Numbered from the stretch's first letter, positions 29,981 through 39,632 are shown. The stretch: DNA of 64,000 nucleotides from Daejeonella lutea (GCF_900168015.1 NZ_FUYR01000005.1:113986-177985); one strand, 5' to 3'. The notes: generated from the letters alone by a model not told the origin. Numbers and translations: made by a program.

Positions 29981-30412
29981 TTAATTGATTTTAAGGTACA
30001 TTACTCTATGAGGACCAATTTTTGGCAGCTCAAATTCATCTGATATAAATTCAAATCCAATCCCCTGATAAAATTTATAGGCAATCTTCCTTGAGTTACA
30101 CCACAAATAATTTACTCCTTGTCCTTTGAGGTAAACAATAGAAAAATTTAAAAGTTGGTTACCAATACCTTTTCTCTGAAAGTCAGGGTGAGTCACCATC
30201 CCTCGTAACTGATATCCCTGACCAACGAAACCTTCCCGGACCTGCCTGTGAAACGTGGCAACACTTACAATGTTTTCGTTTACAAAATACCCTACATGGA
30301 ACGTTCCTTCATCCTCATCGCCGTCAAAACGACATAGATTTCTATCAAGACCCCATCTTAATTCTGCGCTCCGCAAGTCCAGAGTCTGATCAGTTGTAAT
30401 GAATTTTATCAT
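29981..30412 (-). CDS. GNAT-family N-acetyltransferase
   Basis: A 143-residue GNAT protein. Motif A, the acetyl-CoA pyrophosphate loop, is HPDFQRKGIGNQLL (~95-108), preceded by the beta4 strand YQLRGMVT and followed by WCNSRKIAYKFYQGIGFEF, the usual motif B ending. The substrate is unknown. It sits 13 bases after gap and 38 before pgk, so it is co-transcribed with two glycolytic enzymes. That raises the possibility of enzyme or metabolite acetylation linked to glycolysis, but this is only context. Confidence 0.82.
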   Translation of the reverse strand: MIKFITTDQTLDLRSAELRWGLDRNLCRFDGDEDEGTFHVGYFVNENIVSVATFHRQVREGFVGQGYQLRGMVTHPDFQRKGIGNQLLNFSIVYLKGQGVNYLWCNSRKIAYKFYQGIGFEFISDEFELPKIGPHRVMYLKIN

Positions 30413-30425
30413 TAAGCCGGCCTAA

Positions 30426-31427
30426 TTATCTTGCATTGAGTAGCGCTATTTTGACTACCAGATCGGCAAGGCGATTTGAATATCCTGATTCATTATCATA
30501 CCATCCTACAACTTTCACCAGATCTCCCACAACTGAAGTAAGTTCAGAATCAAAAATGCATGAATGGGGGTTGTCGAGAATATCTACTGATACTATTGGA
30601 TCTGATGTATACTCTAAAACACCTTTTAGAAACCCCTCAGACGCATTTTGAAAGGCCACGTTAATGTCCTGAGCGGTGGGAACAGTTTTTAAAATACATG
30701 TAAAATCTGTTAATGATCCGTTCAAGACCGGTACTCTAATTCCTGCACCTCCCAATTTACCGTCGAGATGCGGAAAGATATTGGTAATAGCCTTTGCCGC
30801 TCCGGTGGTAGTTGGAATTATCGATGCGGAGGCTGCTCTTGCTCTTCTAAGGTCGCGATGAGGAGCATCATGTAGATTTTGATCCCCCGTCATCGAGTGA
30901 ACAGTTGTAATGTATCCAGTAACCACACCCCAGTTGTCGTCCAAAACCTTAACCATGGCTGCAACATTATTTGTTGTGCATGATGCATTTGAGATAATCG
31001 GAGAATTGAGATCAACCAAATCGTCATTTACTCCCAACACTACGGTTGGCAGATCCCTGTCTCCTGATGGTGCAGACAATAAAACCTGCTTTGCCCCCGC
31101 CTGAAGATGGGCAGATGCAAGTTCTCCAGTGGTAAATTTACCGGTGGATTCGATTACAAGATCAACAGACAAATCTTTCCACGGAAGCTTCGACGGATCA
31201 TTTTCAGAAAATACACGTATCGATCTCCCATTAACATTCAGGCCGTTTTCACTGACGCTGATTTTCCCGTTAAAACCACGATGAACGGAGTCATATTTAA
31301 AAAGATGGGCCAGGGTAGCAGTATCTGTAAGGTCGTTAATTGCAACAACTTCGATTCCTGTTTTTTCAAGTAAAGCACGAAGGGTAATCCTGCCAATACG
31401 CCCAAAACCATTTATTGCAACTTTCAT
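30426..31427 (-). CDS. gap: Glyceraldehyde-3-phosphate dehydrogenase
   Basis: It oxidises glyceraldehyde-3-phosphate to 1,3-bisphosphoglycerate. The N-terminal NAD loop is INGFGRIGRITLRAL; the active-site cysteine is in SNASCTTNNVAAMVKVL; TGAAKAITNIFPHLDGKLGGAGIRVPVLNGSLTDF and WYDNESGYSNRL complete the family signature. The cofactor-selecting residue after beta2 is Asp in AINDLTD, suggesting NAD. At 333 residues it has standard length. It leads the gap-GNAT-pgk operon. Confidence 0.97.
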   Translation of the reverse strand: MKVAINGFGRIGRITLRALLEKTGIEVVAINDLTDTATLAHLFKYDSVHRGFNGKISVSENGLNVNGRSIRVFSENDPSKLPWKDLSVDLVIESTGKFTTGELASAHLQAGAKQVLLSAPSGDRDLPTVVLGVNDDLVDLNSPIISNASCTTNNVAAMVKVLDDNWGVVTGYITTVHSMTGDQNLHDAPHRDLRRARAASASIIPTTTGAAKAITNIFPHLDGKLGGAGIRVPVLNGSLTDFTCILKTVPTAQDINVAFQNASEGFLKGVLEYTSDPIVSVDILDNPHSCIFDSELTSVVGDLVKVVGWYDNESGYSNRLADLVVKIALLNAR

Positions 31428-31445
31428 ATATTATTAACAAGTGCC

Positions 31446-31453
31446 CAAAGTTA
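31446..31453 (-). promoter_or_regulatory. -7 promoter box of the gap operon
   Basis: Minus-strand TAACTTTG, an exact TAnnTTTG, 18 bases before the gap ATG at 31427. No TTG is seen at the ideal -33 distance. Confidence 0.5.
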
Positions 31454-31613
31454 TCACATTGGGCGATAAACCTTCAGTAAAATTGCATCGGCCCGAAACA
31501 ATCTTCGTTATTAGAGGTTTGAGTTTAGAATAATCACGTTTCATTCGCAATATTTTTATAAGTTTATCCCACACCTCCAGTTTGATTAATAGCTCTCATG
31601 CCGCAATACAAAA

Positions 31614-32750
31614 ATGATTTTAATTGTTGATGATACCCCAGAGAACTTATTTTCTCTGAAGAAAATACTTGAGTTACATGGCTTTTCAGTTGACACCGCC
31701 TTATCCGGCGAAGAGGCGCTGAAAAAAATATTAAAGAATTCATATTTCCTGATCATTCTTGATGTGCAGATGCCAGGAATGGATGGTTTCGAGGTCGCTG
31801 AAACAATCTCCGGTTACAGTAAAACAAAAGATATCCCTATTATTTTTCTTTCCGCCGTAAATACTGACAAGAAATTTATCACAAAAGGATATGCGTCTGG
31901 CGGACTTGATTATGTGACAAAGCCCTTTGATCCGGACATATTGCTCCTAAAAGTGAAGACCTTTTACCGGCTTTATCAGCAAAATCAGGAACTTACTAAG
32001 ATTCAGTCGGCTCTCCTGACCGAAATTGAATCCAGGAAGGAGGCTGAAAACAAAAAGGATGAATTCATTAGTATCGCCAGCCACGAGCTCAAAACACCCC
32101 TGACAAGTATTATTGGTTATGTTCAGCTCCTTCAACGCTCCCTGAAGAAATACGAAGACAAAGCAGTTGACAATTATTTAGGAAGGACGAACTTACAATT
32201 AGGAAAACTGGAAAATCTCATTGGCGACTTACTGGATATCTCGAAAATCGAAAATGGTAAAATCGAATTCAATAAAATAGAATTTGATTTCAATGCAATG
32301 CTGCAAAGTGCGATCGATACCGTTCAGCAAACACAGGACTGTATCATCATTCAGAAAAAAACCGTCGAGGCACAAGTTTTTGGCGATGAAATGCGGATTG
32401 AGCAGGTAATAATTAATTATCTAACAAATGCGATAAAATATTCGCCGGATTGCAAAGAGGTTCATGTCGAAACTTCCATCAACGGGAATAAAGAAATACA
32501 ATTCAAAGTGCGGGATTTCGGAATTGGAATCCCCAAAGAGATGCAGTCACAGCTATTTGAAAAATTCTACAGGGTAGAAGGGTCTGCTACACGCTTTCAG
32601 GGTCTGGGAATCGGCCTGTATATCTGCTCAGAAATCATAAAACGCCATGATGGAACTTGTGGAGTTGTCAGCTCACCTGGAAAAGGATCTGAATTCTGGT
32701 TCAGAATTCCACTAAACTCATCCAATATGTCAAGTTCAGAGAAAATTTAA
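31614..32750 (+). CDS. Receiver-histidine kinase (response regulator fused to kinase)
   Basis: A 378-residue cytoplasmic protein. The N-terminal receiver domain (~1-120) has the acidic pair in IVDDTPEN, the phosphoacceptor Asp in IILDVQMPGMDGFE, and the KPFD lysine. A HisKA domain has His157 (IASHELKTPLTSIIGY), followed by HATPase (NYLTNAIKYSP, VRDFGIGIPKEM, GLGIGLYICSEI). Receiver-first kinases often pass or receive phosphate within a relay. It opens a plus-strand operon ending with cheB at 38137, 8 bases before the large hybrid kinase. Confidence 0.9.
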   Translation: MILIVDDTPENLFSLKKILELHGFSVDTALSGEEALKKILKNSYFLIILDVQMPGMDGFEVAETISGYSKTKDIPIIFLSAVNTDKKFITKGYASGGLDYVTKPFDPDILLLKVKTFYRLYQQNQELTKIQSALLTEIESRKEAENKKDEFISIASHELKTPLTSIIGYVQLLQRSLKKYEDKAVDNYLGRTNLQLGKLENLIGDLLDISKIENGKIEFNKIEFDFNAMLQSAIDTVQQTQDCIIIQKKTVEAQVFGDEMRIEQVIINYLTNAIKYSPDCKEVHVETSINGNKEIQFKVRDFGIGIPKEMQSQLFEKFYRVEGSATRFQGLGIGLYICSEIIKRHDGTCGVVSSPGKGSEFWFRIPLNSSNMSSSEKI

Positions 32751-32758
32751 ATAACTCT

Positions 32759-35700
32759 ATGAGATCTACATTTAAAAGAAACATTCAGATTGGCTTTGGC
32801 TTATCACTTCTGGTTTTAATTCTTAGTTCCGCAGCGTCATTTATCAGTATCAGGGCTCTTCTCAACAGCTCTAAACTGGTAAATCATACAAATCAGGTAA
32901 TTCAGGGACTTGATGAAATTATGGCGATAATGCGTGACGCAGAAACCGCCCAGCGGGGTTATTTGCTTTCGGGCGACGAAAATTTCCTGGAGCGTTATAA
33001 CGGCGTTACCGAAAATGCAATGGCTGCATGGACAAAGGTTAAAATTCTGGTCGCTGACAACCCGGTTCAGCAAAAAAACTGCGATCACCTTAAACAGCTG
33101 CTAACAAGACGAATTTTCTTTATGAAACGACTTGTAGAAATGAGGAGAGCCGATGATCCTATTAACATAACATTTCTTGAAGAGGGTAAAAACATGATGG
33201 ATGAGTTGCGCATACACTCCGCCGCAATGAAAACCACCGAAGAAAACCTCCTTGCAGAACGGACAGCCGCAATGAACAGATTTGCATCATACACTCCTGT
33301 TCTCATAATCATTGCAGCTATACTATCCCTGCTTATTACCATCTTCTTTTACTTAAAGGTCAGTAACGATTTCGCCGAGAAAACTAAGCTTCAGAAGGAT
33401 CTGGAAGCAAAAGACTTGGAAATCCGCAACAGAATTGCAATAATTCAGGATATCGCTGATAAAATATCCGGCGGAGACTACAAAATTCGGGTTAACGACA
33501 CCGAAAAGGATGATCTGGGCAGCCTTTCATTCGCATTGAATAAAATGGCAGAGTCACTCGATGCATCGTTTACTCAACTCCGTCATAAAGAGTGGCTTCA
33601 GGGGGGTATTGCGCGACTAAATGAAATAATGGTCGGAGAAAAGAATATAGACCAGCTAACAAATGACACGATTCAATTTATTGCAGAATTTACCAATAGC
33701 CAGGTGGCTGCATTTTACATGCTGGAAGACGAAAAGCTGAAACTAGCCGGAAGTTTTGCAATTGACAATCAAGCGAAAAGGCAATACGTAAATCTTGGGG
33801 AGGGTGTGGTTGGACAATGTGCACAAACCGGCAGACCAGTAGTAATTAACAATATCCCTGCAGAAAATATTATTATCAGTTTTGCATTTGGAGACGTGAA
33901 GCCTGCCAGCATTGCTGCAATTCCAGTTTATCATGATTATCGAATGGTAGGCGTTATCGAGCTTGGGGCATTGAACGAAATTTCAGAAAGCATTCTTGAA
34001 TTTATGTCATCAGTGGTGAATAACATTGGAATTGCGCTCTATACTTCTCAGATAAGAAAAATGCAGCAGGAACTTCTTGAGGAGACACAAGCCCAGGCCG
34101 AAGAATTGCAAACTCAACACAGTGAGTTGGAAAACCTTAATACGGAACTCGAGACTCAAACCCAAAAGATCCAGGCATCAGAAGAAGAATTGAGAGTTCA
34201 GCAGGAAGAATTGCTTCAAAGTAATCAGGAGCTTGAAGAACGCAGCAGGCTTCTCGAAGAAAAAAATCAAATCATTGTTGAACGGAACCTTGATATCCAA
34301 CAAAAAGCAGAGCAACTGGAGCTAAGCACTAAATACAAGTCCGAATTCCTGGCGAACATGTCGCATGAACTTCGCACACCGCTAAATTCTATTCTGCTAC
34401 TATCAAGACTTATGTCTGAAAACAAAGATCTCGATAAAGAACAAGTTGAATATGCTCAGGTCATTCAAAGCGCCGGACAAGGCCTGCTAAGTCTCATTGA
34501 TGAGATTCTCGATCTTTCAAAGATTGAATCCGGAAAGATGGATCTTGAATTACGTTCTGTGACTTTAAAGGAGATCACCAATGACTTAAGATCATTATTC
34601 GATCCACTTGCCCGGGAAAAAGGCATTGATCTACAATTAATCATAGAACCCTCAGCTCCGGAGCTGATTGTCACGGATAAGTTAAGACTCGAACAAATTT
34701 TAAAAAATCTGCTATCCAATGCCTTGAAGTTCACGTCAAAAGGGTCGATAAAATTAAATATTTCACAGCCGGACAATTCAAACTTGATACAGTTTAGTGT
34801 TAAAGATACCGGCATTGGGATTCCGAAAGAAAAACAGCAGCAGGTGTTTGAAGCATTCCAACAGGCCGATGGGTCTACGCGCCGAAAATTCGGCGGAACC
34901 GGCTTAGGTTTGTCGATCAGCCGCGAACTTTCAAAGTTACTGGGCGGCGAGATACGGCTGTTCAGCAAACCTGGTGAAGGCAGTGATTTTACCGTCTACA
35001 TTCCCTCGACAAAGAATAACATTAGTATTAAATTACCAGCACCAGTACTTGTTACTGAAGACGAACCTAAGATTAAAGTTCCCGAGCGCTTTAGAGCTGA
35101 GGTAATTCCTAATGAAATTGAAGATGATAGAAATAATTTGAAAGATGATGACAAGATCATTCTGATTGTAGAGGATGACACGGTTTTCGCCAAAGCTCTC
35201 CTCGACTATACCAGGAAACAGAATTACAAGGGTGTTGTTGCTGTCCGCGGTGATCAGGGACTGGAAATGGCCGCGTTGTATAAGCCAATAGCAATTCTCC
35301 TTGACATTCAGCTCCCCGTAAAAGACGGCTGGGAAGTAATGGAAGAATTAAAGTCTAACCCGTCTACCCGCCATATCCCGGTGCACATCATGTCTTCTAT
35401 GGAGGTTAAAAAAGAAAGTCTGATGAAGGGGGCAGTTGATTTTATCAATAAACCAATTGCCCTTGATGACATGAATCAAATCTTCAAAAAACTTGAAGAA
35501 GCTTTGAGCCGGCATCCAAAGAAAGTGATGATCATTGAAGAAAATCCCAAACATGCCAAGGCCTTGGGTTATTTCCTCAGCAACTTCAACATCAATTCCG
35601 AGATCAGCGGAACGGTAAGTGAGGGTATAAATTTGCTCAACAAGAACGAAGTAGACTGTGTGATTCTTGACATGGGTATTCCAGATCAAAATGCTTATGA

Positions 35701-36325
35701 AACCCTTGAGCTAGTCAAATCTAGCCCGGGCTTGGAAAATCTCCCTATTATCATTTTCACTGGGAAAAACCTTTCAAAGGGCGAAGAGAATAAAATCAAG
35801 CAGTATGCAGATTCTATTGTGGTCAAAACTGCGCACTCCTACCAACGAATTTTAGATGAGGTTGGATTATTCCTTCACGTTGTCGAGGATAATAAAAAAG
35901 CCAAAAACCCAACACGAACAAAGACGCTGGGAGGTATGGATGAAGTGCTTAAGGGAAAAACCGTCCTAATTGCTGATGATGATGTCCGAAATATCTTTTC
36001 ATTAACAAAGGCGCTTGAAAAACACAACATGCAAGTAGTTTCCGCCATTGACGGAAAGGAAGCATTAAAAATATTGGATGAGAATCCGCTGGTCGATATC
36101 GTACTAATGGACATGATGATGCCAGAGATGGACGGGTATGAGTCCACTACCCGAATCAGGCGAAATCCTAAGTACAAACAACTGCCCATACTGGCTGTTA
36201 CTGCAAAAGCAATGATGGGCGACCGGGAGAAATGTATAAAAGCTGGAGCCTCGGATTATATATCGAAACCGGTTGATATCGACCAGCTTATTTCACTCCT
36301 CAGAGTTTGGCTGTATGACAAATAA
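32759..36325 (+). CDS. CHASE3-HAMP-GAF hybrid histidine kinase with three receivers
   Basis: A 1188-residue membrane sensor. Order: membrane helix 1 (~11-32); CHASE3-type extracytoplasmic domain (MRDAETAQRGYLLSGDENFLERY, ~56-78); helix 2 (~176-199); HAMP-like linker; GAF domain (~290-435); a long Gln/Glu-rich coiled coil (~440-530); HisKA with His536 (ANMSHELRTPLNSI); HATPase (NLLSNALKFTSKG, FGGTGLGLSIS); and three C-terminal receivers. Phosphoacceptor Asp residues are in LLDIQLPVKDG, VILDMGIPDQN and LMDMMMPEMDG. The second receiver is atypical, lacking the usual MDG after the Asp. Such enzymes integrate signals in phosphorelays; the ligand is unknown. Confidence 0.9.
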   Translation: MRSTFKRNIQIGFGLSLLVLILSSAASFISIRALLNSSKLVNHTNQVIQGLDEIMAIMRDAETAQRGYLLSGDENFLERYNGVTENAMAAWTKVKILVADNPVQQKNCDHLKQLLTRRIFFMKRLVEMRRADDPINITFLEEGKNMMDELRIHSAAMKTTEENLLAERTAAMNRFASYTPVLIIIAAILSLLITIFFYLKVSNDFAEKTKLQKDLEAKDLEIRNRIAIIQDIADKISGGDYKIRVNDTEKDDLGSLSFALNKMAESLDASFTQLRHKEWLQGGIARLNEIMVGEKNIDQLTNDTIQFIAEFTNSQVAAFYMLEDEKLKLAGSFAIDNQAKRQYVNLGEGVVGQCAQTGRPVVINNIPAENIIISFAFGDVKPASIAAIPVYHDYRMVGVIELGALNEISESILEFMSSVVNNIGIALYTSQIRKMQQELLEETQAQAEELQTQHSELENLNTELETQTQKIQASEEELRVQQEELLQSNQELEERSRLLEEKNQIIVERNLDIQQKAEQLELSTKYKSEFLANMSHELRTPLNSILLLSRLMSENKDLDKEQVEYAQVIQSAGQGLLSLIDEILDLSKIESGKMDLELRSVTLKEITNDLRSLFDPLAREKGIDLQLIIEPSAPELIVTDKLRLEQILKNLLSNALKFTSKGSIKLNISQPDNSNLIQFSVKDTGIGIPKEKQQQVFEAFQQADGSTRRKFGGTGLGLSISRELSKLLGGEIRLFSKPGEGSDFTVYIPSTKNNISIKLPAPVLVTEDEPKIKVPERFRAEVIPNEIEDDRNNLKDDDKIILIVEDDTVFAKALLDYTRKQNYKGVVAVRGDQGLEMAALYKPIAILLDIQLPVKDGWEVMEELKSNPSTRHIPVHIMSSMEVKKESLMKGAVDFINKPIALDDMNQIFKKLEEALSRHPKKVMIIEENPKHAKALGYFLSNFNINSEISGTVSEGINLLNKNEVDCVILDMGIPDQNAYETLELVKSSPGLENLPIIIFTGKNLSKGEENKIKQYADSIVVKTAHSYQRILDEVGLFLHVVEDNKKAKNPTRTKTLGGMDEVLKGKTVLIADDDVRNIFSLTKALEKHNMQVVSAIDGKEALKILDENPLVDIVLMDMMMPEMDGYESTTRIRRNPKYKQLPILAVTAKAMMGDREKCIKAGASDYISKPVDIDQLISLLRVWLYDK

Positions 36326-36351
36326 CATTAAAAGATAATACTGTAGAAGGA

Positions 36352-36726
36352 ATGGCTTCAAAGAAGAAAGTTCTAATTATAGACGACGACAGCCGGAATA
36401 TTTTTGCTTTATCCGCCGTATTAAAAGCACGGGGTTTTCAGTGTGTATCAGCTTCGGGAGCAATCGAAGGCATAGGCTTGTTAACCAGCGACCCCGAGAT
36501 TGGTATAGTCCTGATGGATATGATGATGCCAGAAATGGATGGGTATGAAGCCATAGACCAGATCAGGAGTAATCAGGAAATTGCAGGCATTCCTATTATC
36601 GCGGTTACCGCTCAGGCAATGGTAGGTGATAGAGAAAAAACACTTGCGGCAGGAGCGGATAATTATGCATCGAAACCAATTGATGTCGATTACCTCACCG
36701 CCATTTTGAACGAACATTTAAATTAA
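36352..36726 (+). CDS. Stand-alone CheY-like response regulator
   Basis: A 124-residue single receiver domain. It has the acidic pair in IIDDDSRN, phosphoacceptor Asp in VLMDMMMPEMDGYEA, the Thr in AVTAQAM and Lys in SKPIDVD. There is no output domain. It is closely similar to the third receiver of the upstream hybrid kinase (DMMMPEMDGYE, MVGDREK), suggesting duplication or the detached end of the same relay. It lies 26 bases after the kinase and 5 before cheR. Confidence 0.92.
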   Translation: MASKKKVLIIDDDSRNIFALSAVLKARGFQCVSASGAIEGIGLLTSDPEIGIVLMDMMMPEMDGYEAIDQIRSNQEIAGIPIIAVTAQAMVGDREKTLAAGADNYASKPIDVDYLTAILNEHLN

Positions 36727-36731
36727 TTTGG

Positions 36732-37550
36732 GTGCAGGAAAGTGCGATAAGAGACGAAGAAATTGAGATCCTTTTGAACGATCTTCTGGAATTATACGGC
36801 TATGATTTTACCAACTATTCCAAAGCCTCGATAAAACGCAGGATAAACAGGCTCTATAGTTTGGATAAATTTCCAAGTTTCGCCGAATTTAGATATCATT
36901 TAAGAAATGATGCTCCTTACAGTAAACGTTTTGTAGAACAAATCACAGTAAACGTAACCGAAATGTTCCGTGATCCGGGATTCTATAAGGCATTACGTGA
37001 ACAAGTTTTCCCTCACCTCGGCACCTACCCGTTCATAAGGATTTGGCTTGCAGGCTGTTCTACCGGCGAAGAGGCCTATTCGGTTGCCATTGTGCTTAAG
37101 GAATTAAATTTGTTTGACAAGTCATTGCTGTATGCCACCGACATTAATCCCGAGGTGTTAGAGAAAGCCGAAAAAGGTATGTTTCCACTAAGCCAGATGA
37201 AACAGTACTCCGAAAATTATATCCTATCCGGCGGCAAACACGAGTTCTCAAGTTATTATTCGGCAAACTACAATCTTGCAAAATTCGATGAAAGCCTGAG
37301 ATCGAAAATGATATTTTCAACTCACAACCTGGTTTCCGATCATTCCTTCAACCAATTTCAACTGATTTTATGCAGAAACGTACTAATCTATTTTGACAAA
37401 GATCTCCAGGCAAAGGTTTTCAATTTGTTCGACCAAAGCCTTGAAAATTTAGGATTCCTTGCTCTTGGAACCAAGGAAACATTACGTTTCTCTTCCATAG
37501 CTTCAAATTTCAGGCAACTAAATTCCGAAAAGATATGGCGGAAAGTATAA
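36732..37550 (+). CDS. cheR: CheR-type protein-glutamate methyltransferase
   Basis: A SAM-dependent methyltransferase of 272 residues. The all-helical N-domain (LNDLLELYGYDFTNYSKASIKRRINR) and the catalytic domain (VTEMFRDPGFYKALR, RIWLAGCSTGEEAYSVAIVLKE, YATDINPEVLEKAEKGMFP, LILCRNVLIYFDKDLQ) match CheR. It would methylate glutamates on a chemoreceptor-like coiled coil, yet no receptor, CheA or CheW is in the cluster. The start is a GTG at 36732. Its 3' end overlaps cheB by 16 bases. Confidence 0.88.
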   Translation: MQESAIRDEEIEILLNDLLELYGYDFTNYSKASIKRRINRLYSLDKFPSFAEFRYHLRNDAPYSKRFVEQITVNVTEMFRDPGFYKALREQVFPHLGTYPFIRIWLAGCSTGEEAYSVAIVLKELNLFDKSLLYATDINPEVLEKAEKGMFPLSQMKQYSENYILSGGKHEFSSYYSANYNLAKFDESLRSKMIFSTHNLVSDHSFNQFQLILCRNVLIYFDKDLQAKVFNLFDQSLENLGFLALGTKETLRFSSIASNFRQLNSEKIWRKV

Positions 37551-38137
37551 ATAAATCCCGTATTGACTTGTTAGTTATTGGTGGTTCTGCTGGAAGCCTT
37601 GAGGTAATCTTAAAAGCATTTCCTCAATTGACAACTGACCTTCCATTTGCAATTATTCTTGTTCTTCACCGGAAACAAAATACCGATACAACTCTTATCG
37701 ACCTGCTTTCTGCAAAAACGAAAATAACTGTGATAGAGGCAAATGAAAAAGAACTCATAAAAGCTGGTTGTATTTATGTCGCTCCTGCAGATTATCATTT
37801 GTTGATTGAAAATGATCACACACTTTCACTCGACTATTCCGAAAAAGTCAATTTCTCCCGGCCATGCATCGATATAACCTTTCAGACTGCGGCTGAAACT
37901 TATAAAGATAGGTTAGCATGCCTGCTCATGTCAGGTGCCAGTGCCGACGGAGTTGAAGGGCTTGAACTAGTGAAAACACTCCAGGGCATAACTGCTGTAC
38001 AAGACCCAAAAACTGCGGAGGTATCCTACATGCCTCAAAAGGCACTCGACAAAATGGAGGTCGATTACATTGTCGAAACTGATAAGGTATTTGACTTTAT
38101 AAACATGCTTGCAAAATCAAGTGAACTGACAGCTTGA
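37535..38137 (+). CDS. cheB: CheB-type protein-glutamate methylesterase, catalytic domain only
   Basis: A 200-residue protein equal to the catalytic domain of CheB without the N-terminal receiver. The putative catalytic triad is Ser18 (IGGSAGSLE), His45 (LVLHRKQN) and Asp138 (MSGASADGVEG), with spacings close to E. coli CheB. It would remove methyl groups added by CheR. Lacking a receiver, it cannot be controlled by phosphorylation in cis; the stand-alone receiver two genes upstream may do this in trans. It overlaps cheR by 16 bases. Confidence 0.87.
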   Translation: MAESINKSRIDLLVIGGSAGSLEVILKAFPQLTTDLPFAIILVLHRKQNTDTTLIDLLSAKTKITVIEANEKELIKAGCIYVAPADYHLLIENDHTLSLDYSEKVNFSRPCIDITFQTAAETYKDRLACLLMSGASADGVEGLELVKTLQGITAVQDPKTAEVSYMPQKALDKMEVDYIVETDKVFDFINMLAKSSELTA

Positions 38138-38174
38138 AGGCGAAACATTGTTTCCTGTTAGTTGTTGATAAAAC

Positions 38175-38384
38175 ATGAATAACGAAAGCGAAAAACCGGA
38201 AAATTTCCTTCCGCAGGATTCCAAAAGGAAAAATGTAAAAAATCCAAAAGACGACAATGAGGCTGTCGTGAAAGCGAAGGACAAAATTTACACAAAAGAT
38301 GAAGCGGAGTTCGATAATCCTTCCAAAAGGCGCGAGACCGACGAACAACCGGTAAATTCAGTAAAAATACCGGCAAAGGACTAA
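38175..38384 (+). CDS. Small hydrophilic protein of unknown function
   Basis: A 69-residue, highly charged frame (Lys, Glu, Asp, Asn rich; MNNESEKPENFLPQD...) with no hydrophobic segment, probably disordered. It follows cheB by 37 bases on the same strand and has an A-rich leader. Short disordered proteins of this type are frequent in Sphingobacteriaceae. No family recognised. It is supported only by codon-like composition and position. Confidence 0.5.
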   Translation: MNNESEKPENFLPQDSKRKNVKNPKDDNEAVVKAKDKIYTKDEAEFDNPSKRRETDEQPVNSVKIPAKD

Positions 38385-38444
38385 AAACGAATATCTATGC
38401 CTTTTATGGCATTACGCTATTTAGGAAGATTTCCTGTTCCGCCA

Positions 38445-39512
38445 TTATTTAGTTCTGGAAACCGACTTCTTCTTCTTTTCAGCTTTTAAGAAACTTAACA
38501 AGATTTTCTCATCGTGGTTGAGTCCATTCTCACCGGCAATCTTTGATGATCTTGACAATTTTTTCAGGTAAGGTAAAAGACTGCCATTTTCGTACTCATC
38601 AAGTAAGGCTGGGAAAACGTAAGATTTTTTACATATCGCTCTGGTGTTACCGAGTTTCGCCGCAACCTGATCAATCGCTGTAACAATGATTTTTTTCTTC
38701 AGGGTTGCATTTTCCGGATAATCAAATTCTGCAAGATGTTTCATTGTGTGCATGGTTCCGGCCCATGTACGAAAGTCTTTAGCTGTAAAGTCGCAGCAAC
38801 TGATTTCCTTGATATAATTATTCACTTTCCCCGAATCGATAGACTTTCTGTCTCCATCAGCAGTGTAATACTGAAAGAGTTCCTGACCCGGAATGTCGCG
38901 GCACTTTTTAACCAACCTCGCGAGGCTTCTGTCAGAAATATCAATATCATGCAGAACACCTTTTTTGCCTTTAAAACTCAGTCTCAACGAATTCCCATTG
39001 ATTTTAACATGTTTATCTCTGAGCGTTGTGAGTCCATAAGACCCATATAATTGCTTGTAAGATTCATTCCCGATTCGAATCAAAGTTTTTTGCATCATAT
39101 TCACCGATATGGCAAGTACTTTACGTTCGTCAAGCTCTTTTCTTCTGAGGTCTTTGGCTATATTTTTCCGGAATTCTGGGAGTTTGTTCCCGAATTCAAG
39201 CAGACGAAAGTATTTTGTTTCATTCCGGTGCCGTGCCCAATCGTGATGGTACTTGTATTGCTTTCGACCAGCCGCATCAATACCAGTTGCCTGAAGGTGG
39301 GCATTTTTTTTTTCAGCGATCCAAACTTCCGTCCACGCCGGAGGAATAACCAACTTCTTTATTCGATCAAGAATCTTTTCATCTGTTACTTTATTGCCTT
39401 TTTTATCAAAGTAGACGAATTCATTTCCGTATTTCTTTCTGCTTATTCCGGCACTTGAATCGCTCGCATATATCAAGCCGGTCTCTTCCAGGGTTTCTTG
39501 CTCTGATGTCAT
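38445..39512 (-). CDS. DNA topoisomerase IB (poxvirus/bacterial type)
   Basis: A 355-residue type IB topoisomerase that relaxes supercoils through a 3'-phosphotyrosine. The N-domain (YASDSSAGISRKKYGNEFVY, IPPAWTEVWIA, ATGIDAAGRKQYKYHHDW) and catalytic domain (YGLTTLRDKHVKI with the Arg, FKGKKGVLHD with the Lys, CDFTAKDFRTWAGT, and SYVFPALLDEY with the nucleophilic Tyr) are seen. Bacterial homologs are scattered and often horizontally acquired, but are common in Bacteroidota. The gene stands alone, convergent with the signalling operon; a small hairpin (ATGCC..GGCAT, about 38396-38411) lies between them. Confidence 0.9.
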   Translation of the reverse strand: MTSEQETLEETGLIYASDSSAGISRKKYGNEFVYFDKKGNKVTDEKILDRIKKLVIPPAWTEVWIAEKKNAHLQATGIDAAGRKQYKYHHDWARHRNETKYFRLLEFGNKLPEFRKNIAKDLRRKELDERKVLAISVNMMQKTLIRIGNESYKQLYGSYGLTTLRDKHVKINGNSLRLSFKGKKGVLHDIDISDRSLARLVKKCRDIPGQELFQYYTADGDRKSIDSGKVNNYIKEISCCDFTAKDFRTWAGTMHTMKHLAEFDYPENATLKKKIIVTAIDQVAAKLGNTRAICKKSYVFPALLDEYENGSLLPYLKKLSRSSKIAGENGLNHDEKILLSFLKAEKKKKSVSRTK

Positions 39513-39632
39513 GATGTTAAAAGGGAAAAAAGAGAAAATTGTTTAGAACGCACGCATTTTGTAGGATTTTGTCATCATGACGACAAATACCTTGTCGACT
39601 CAATAAAAAATTATTGGTCTAGATGGTAAAGT

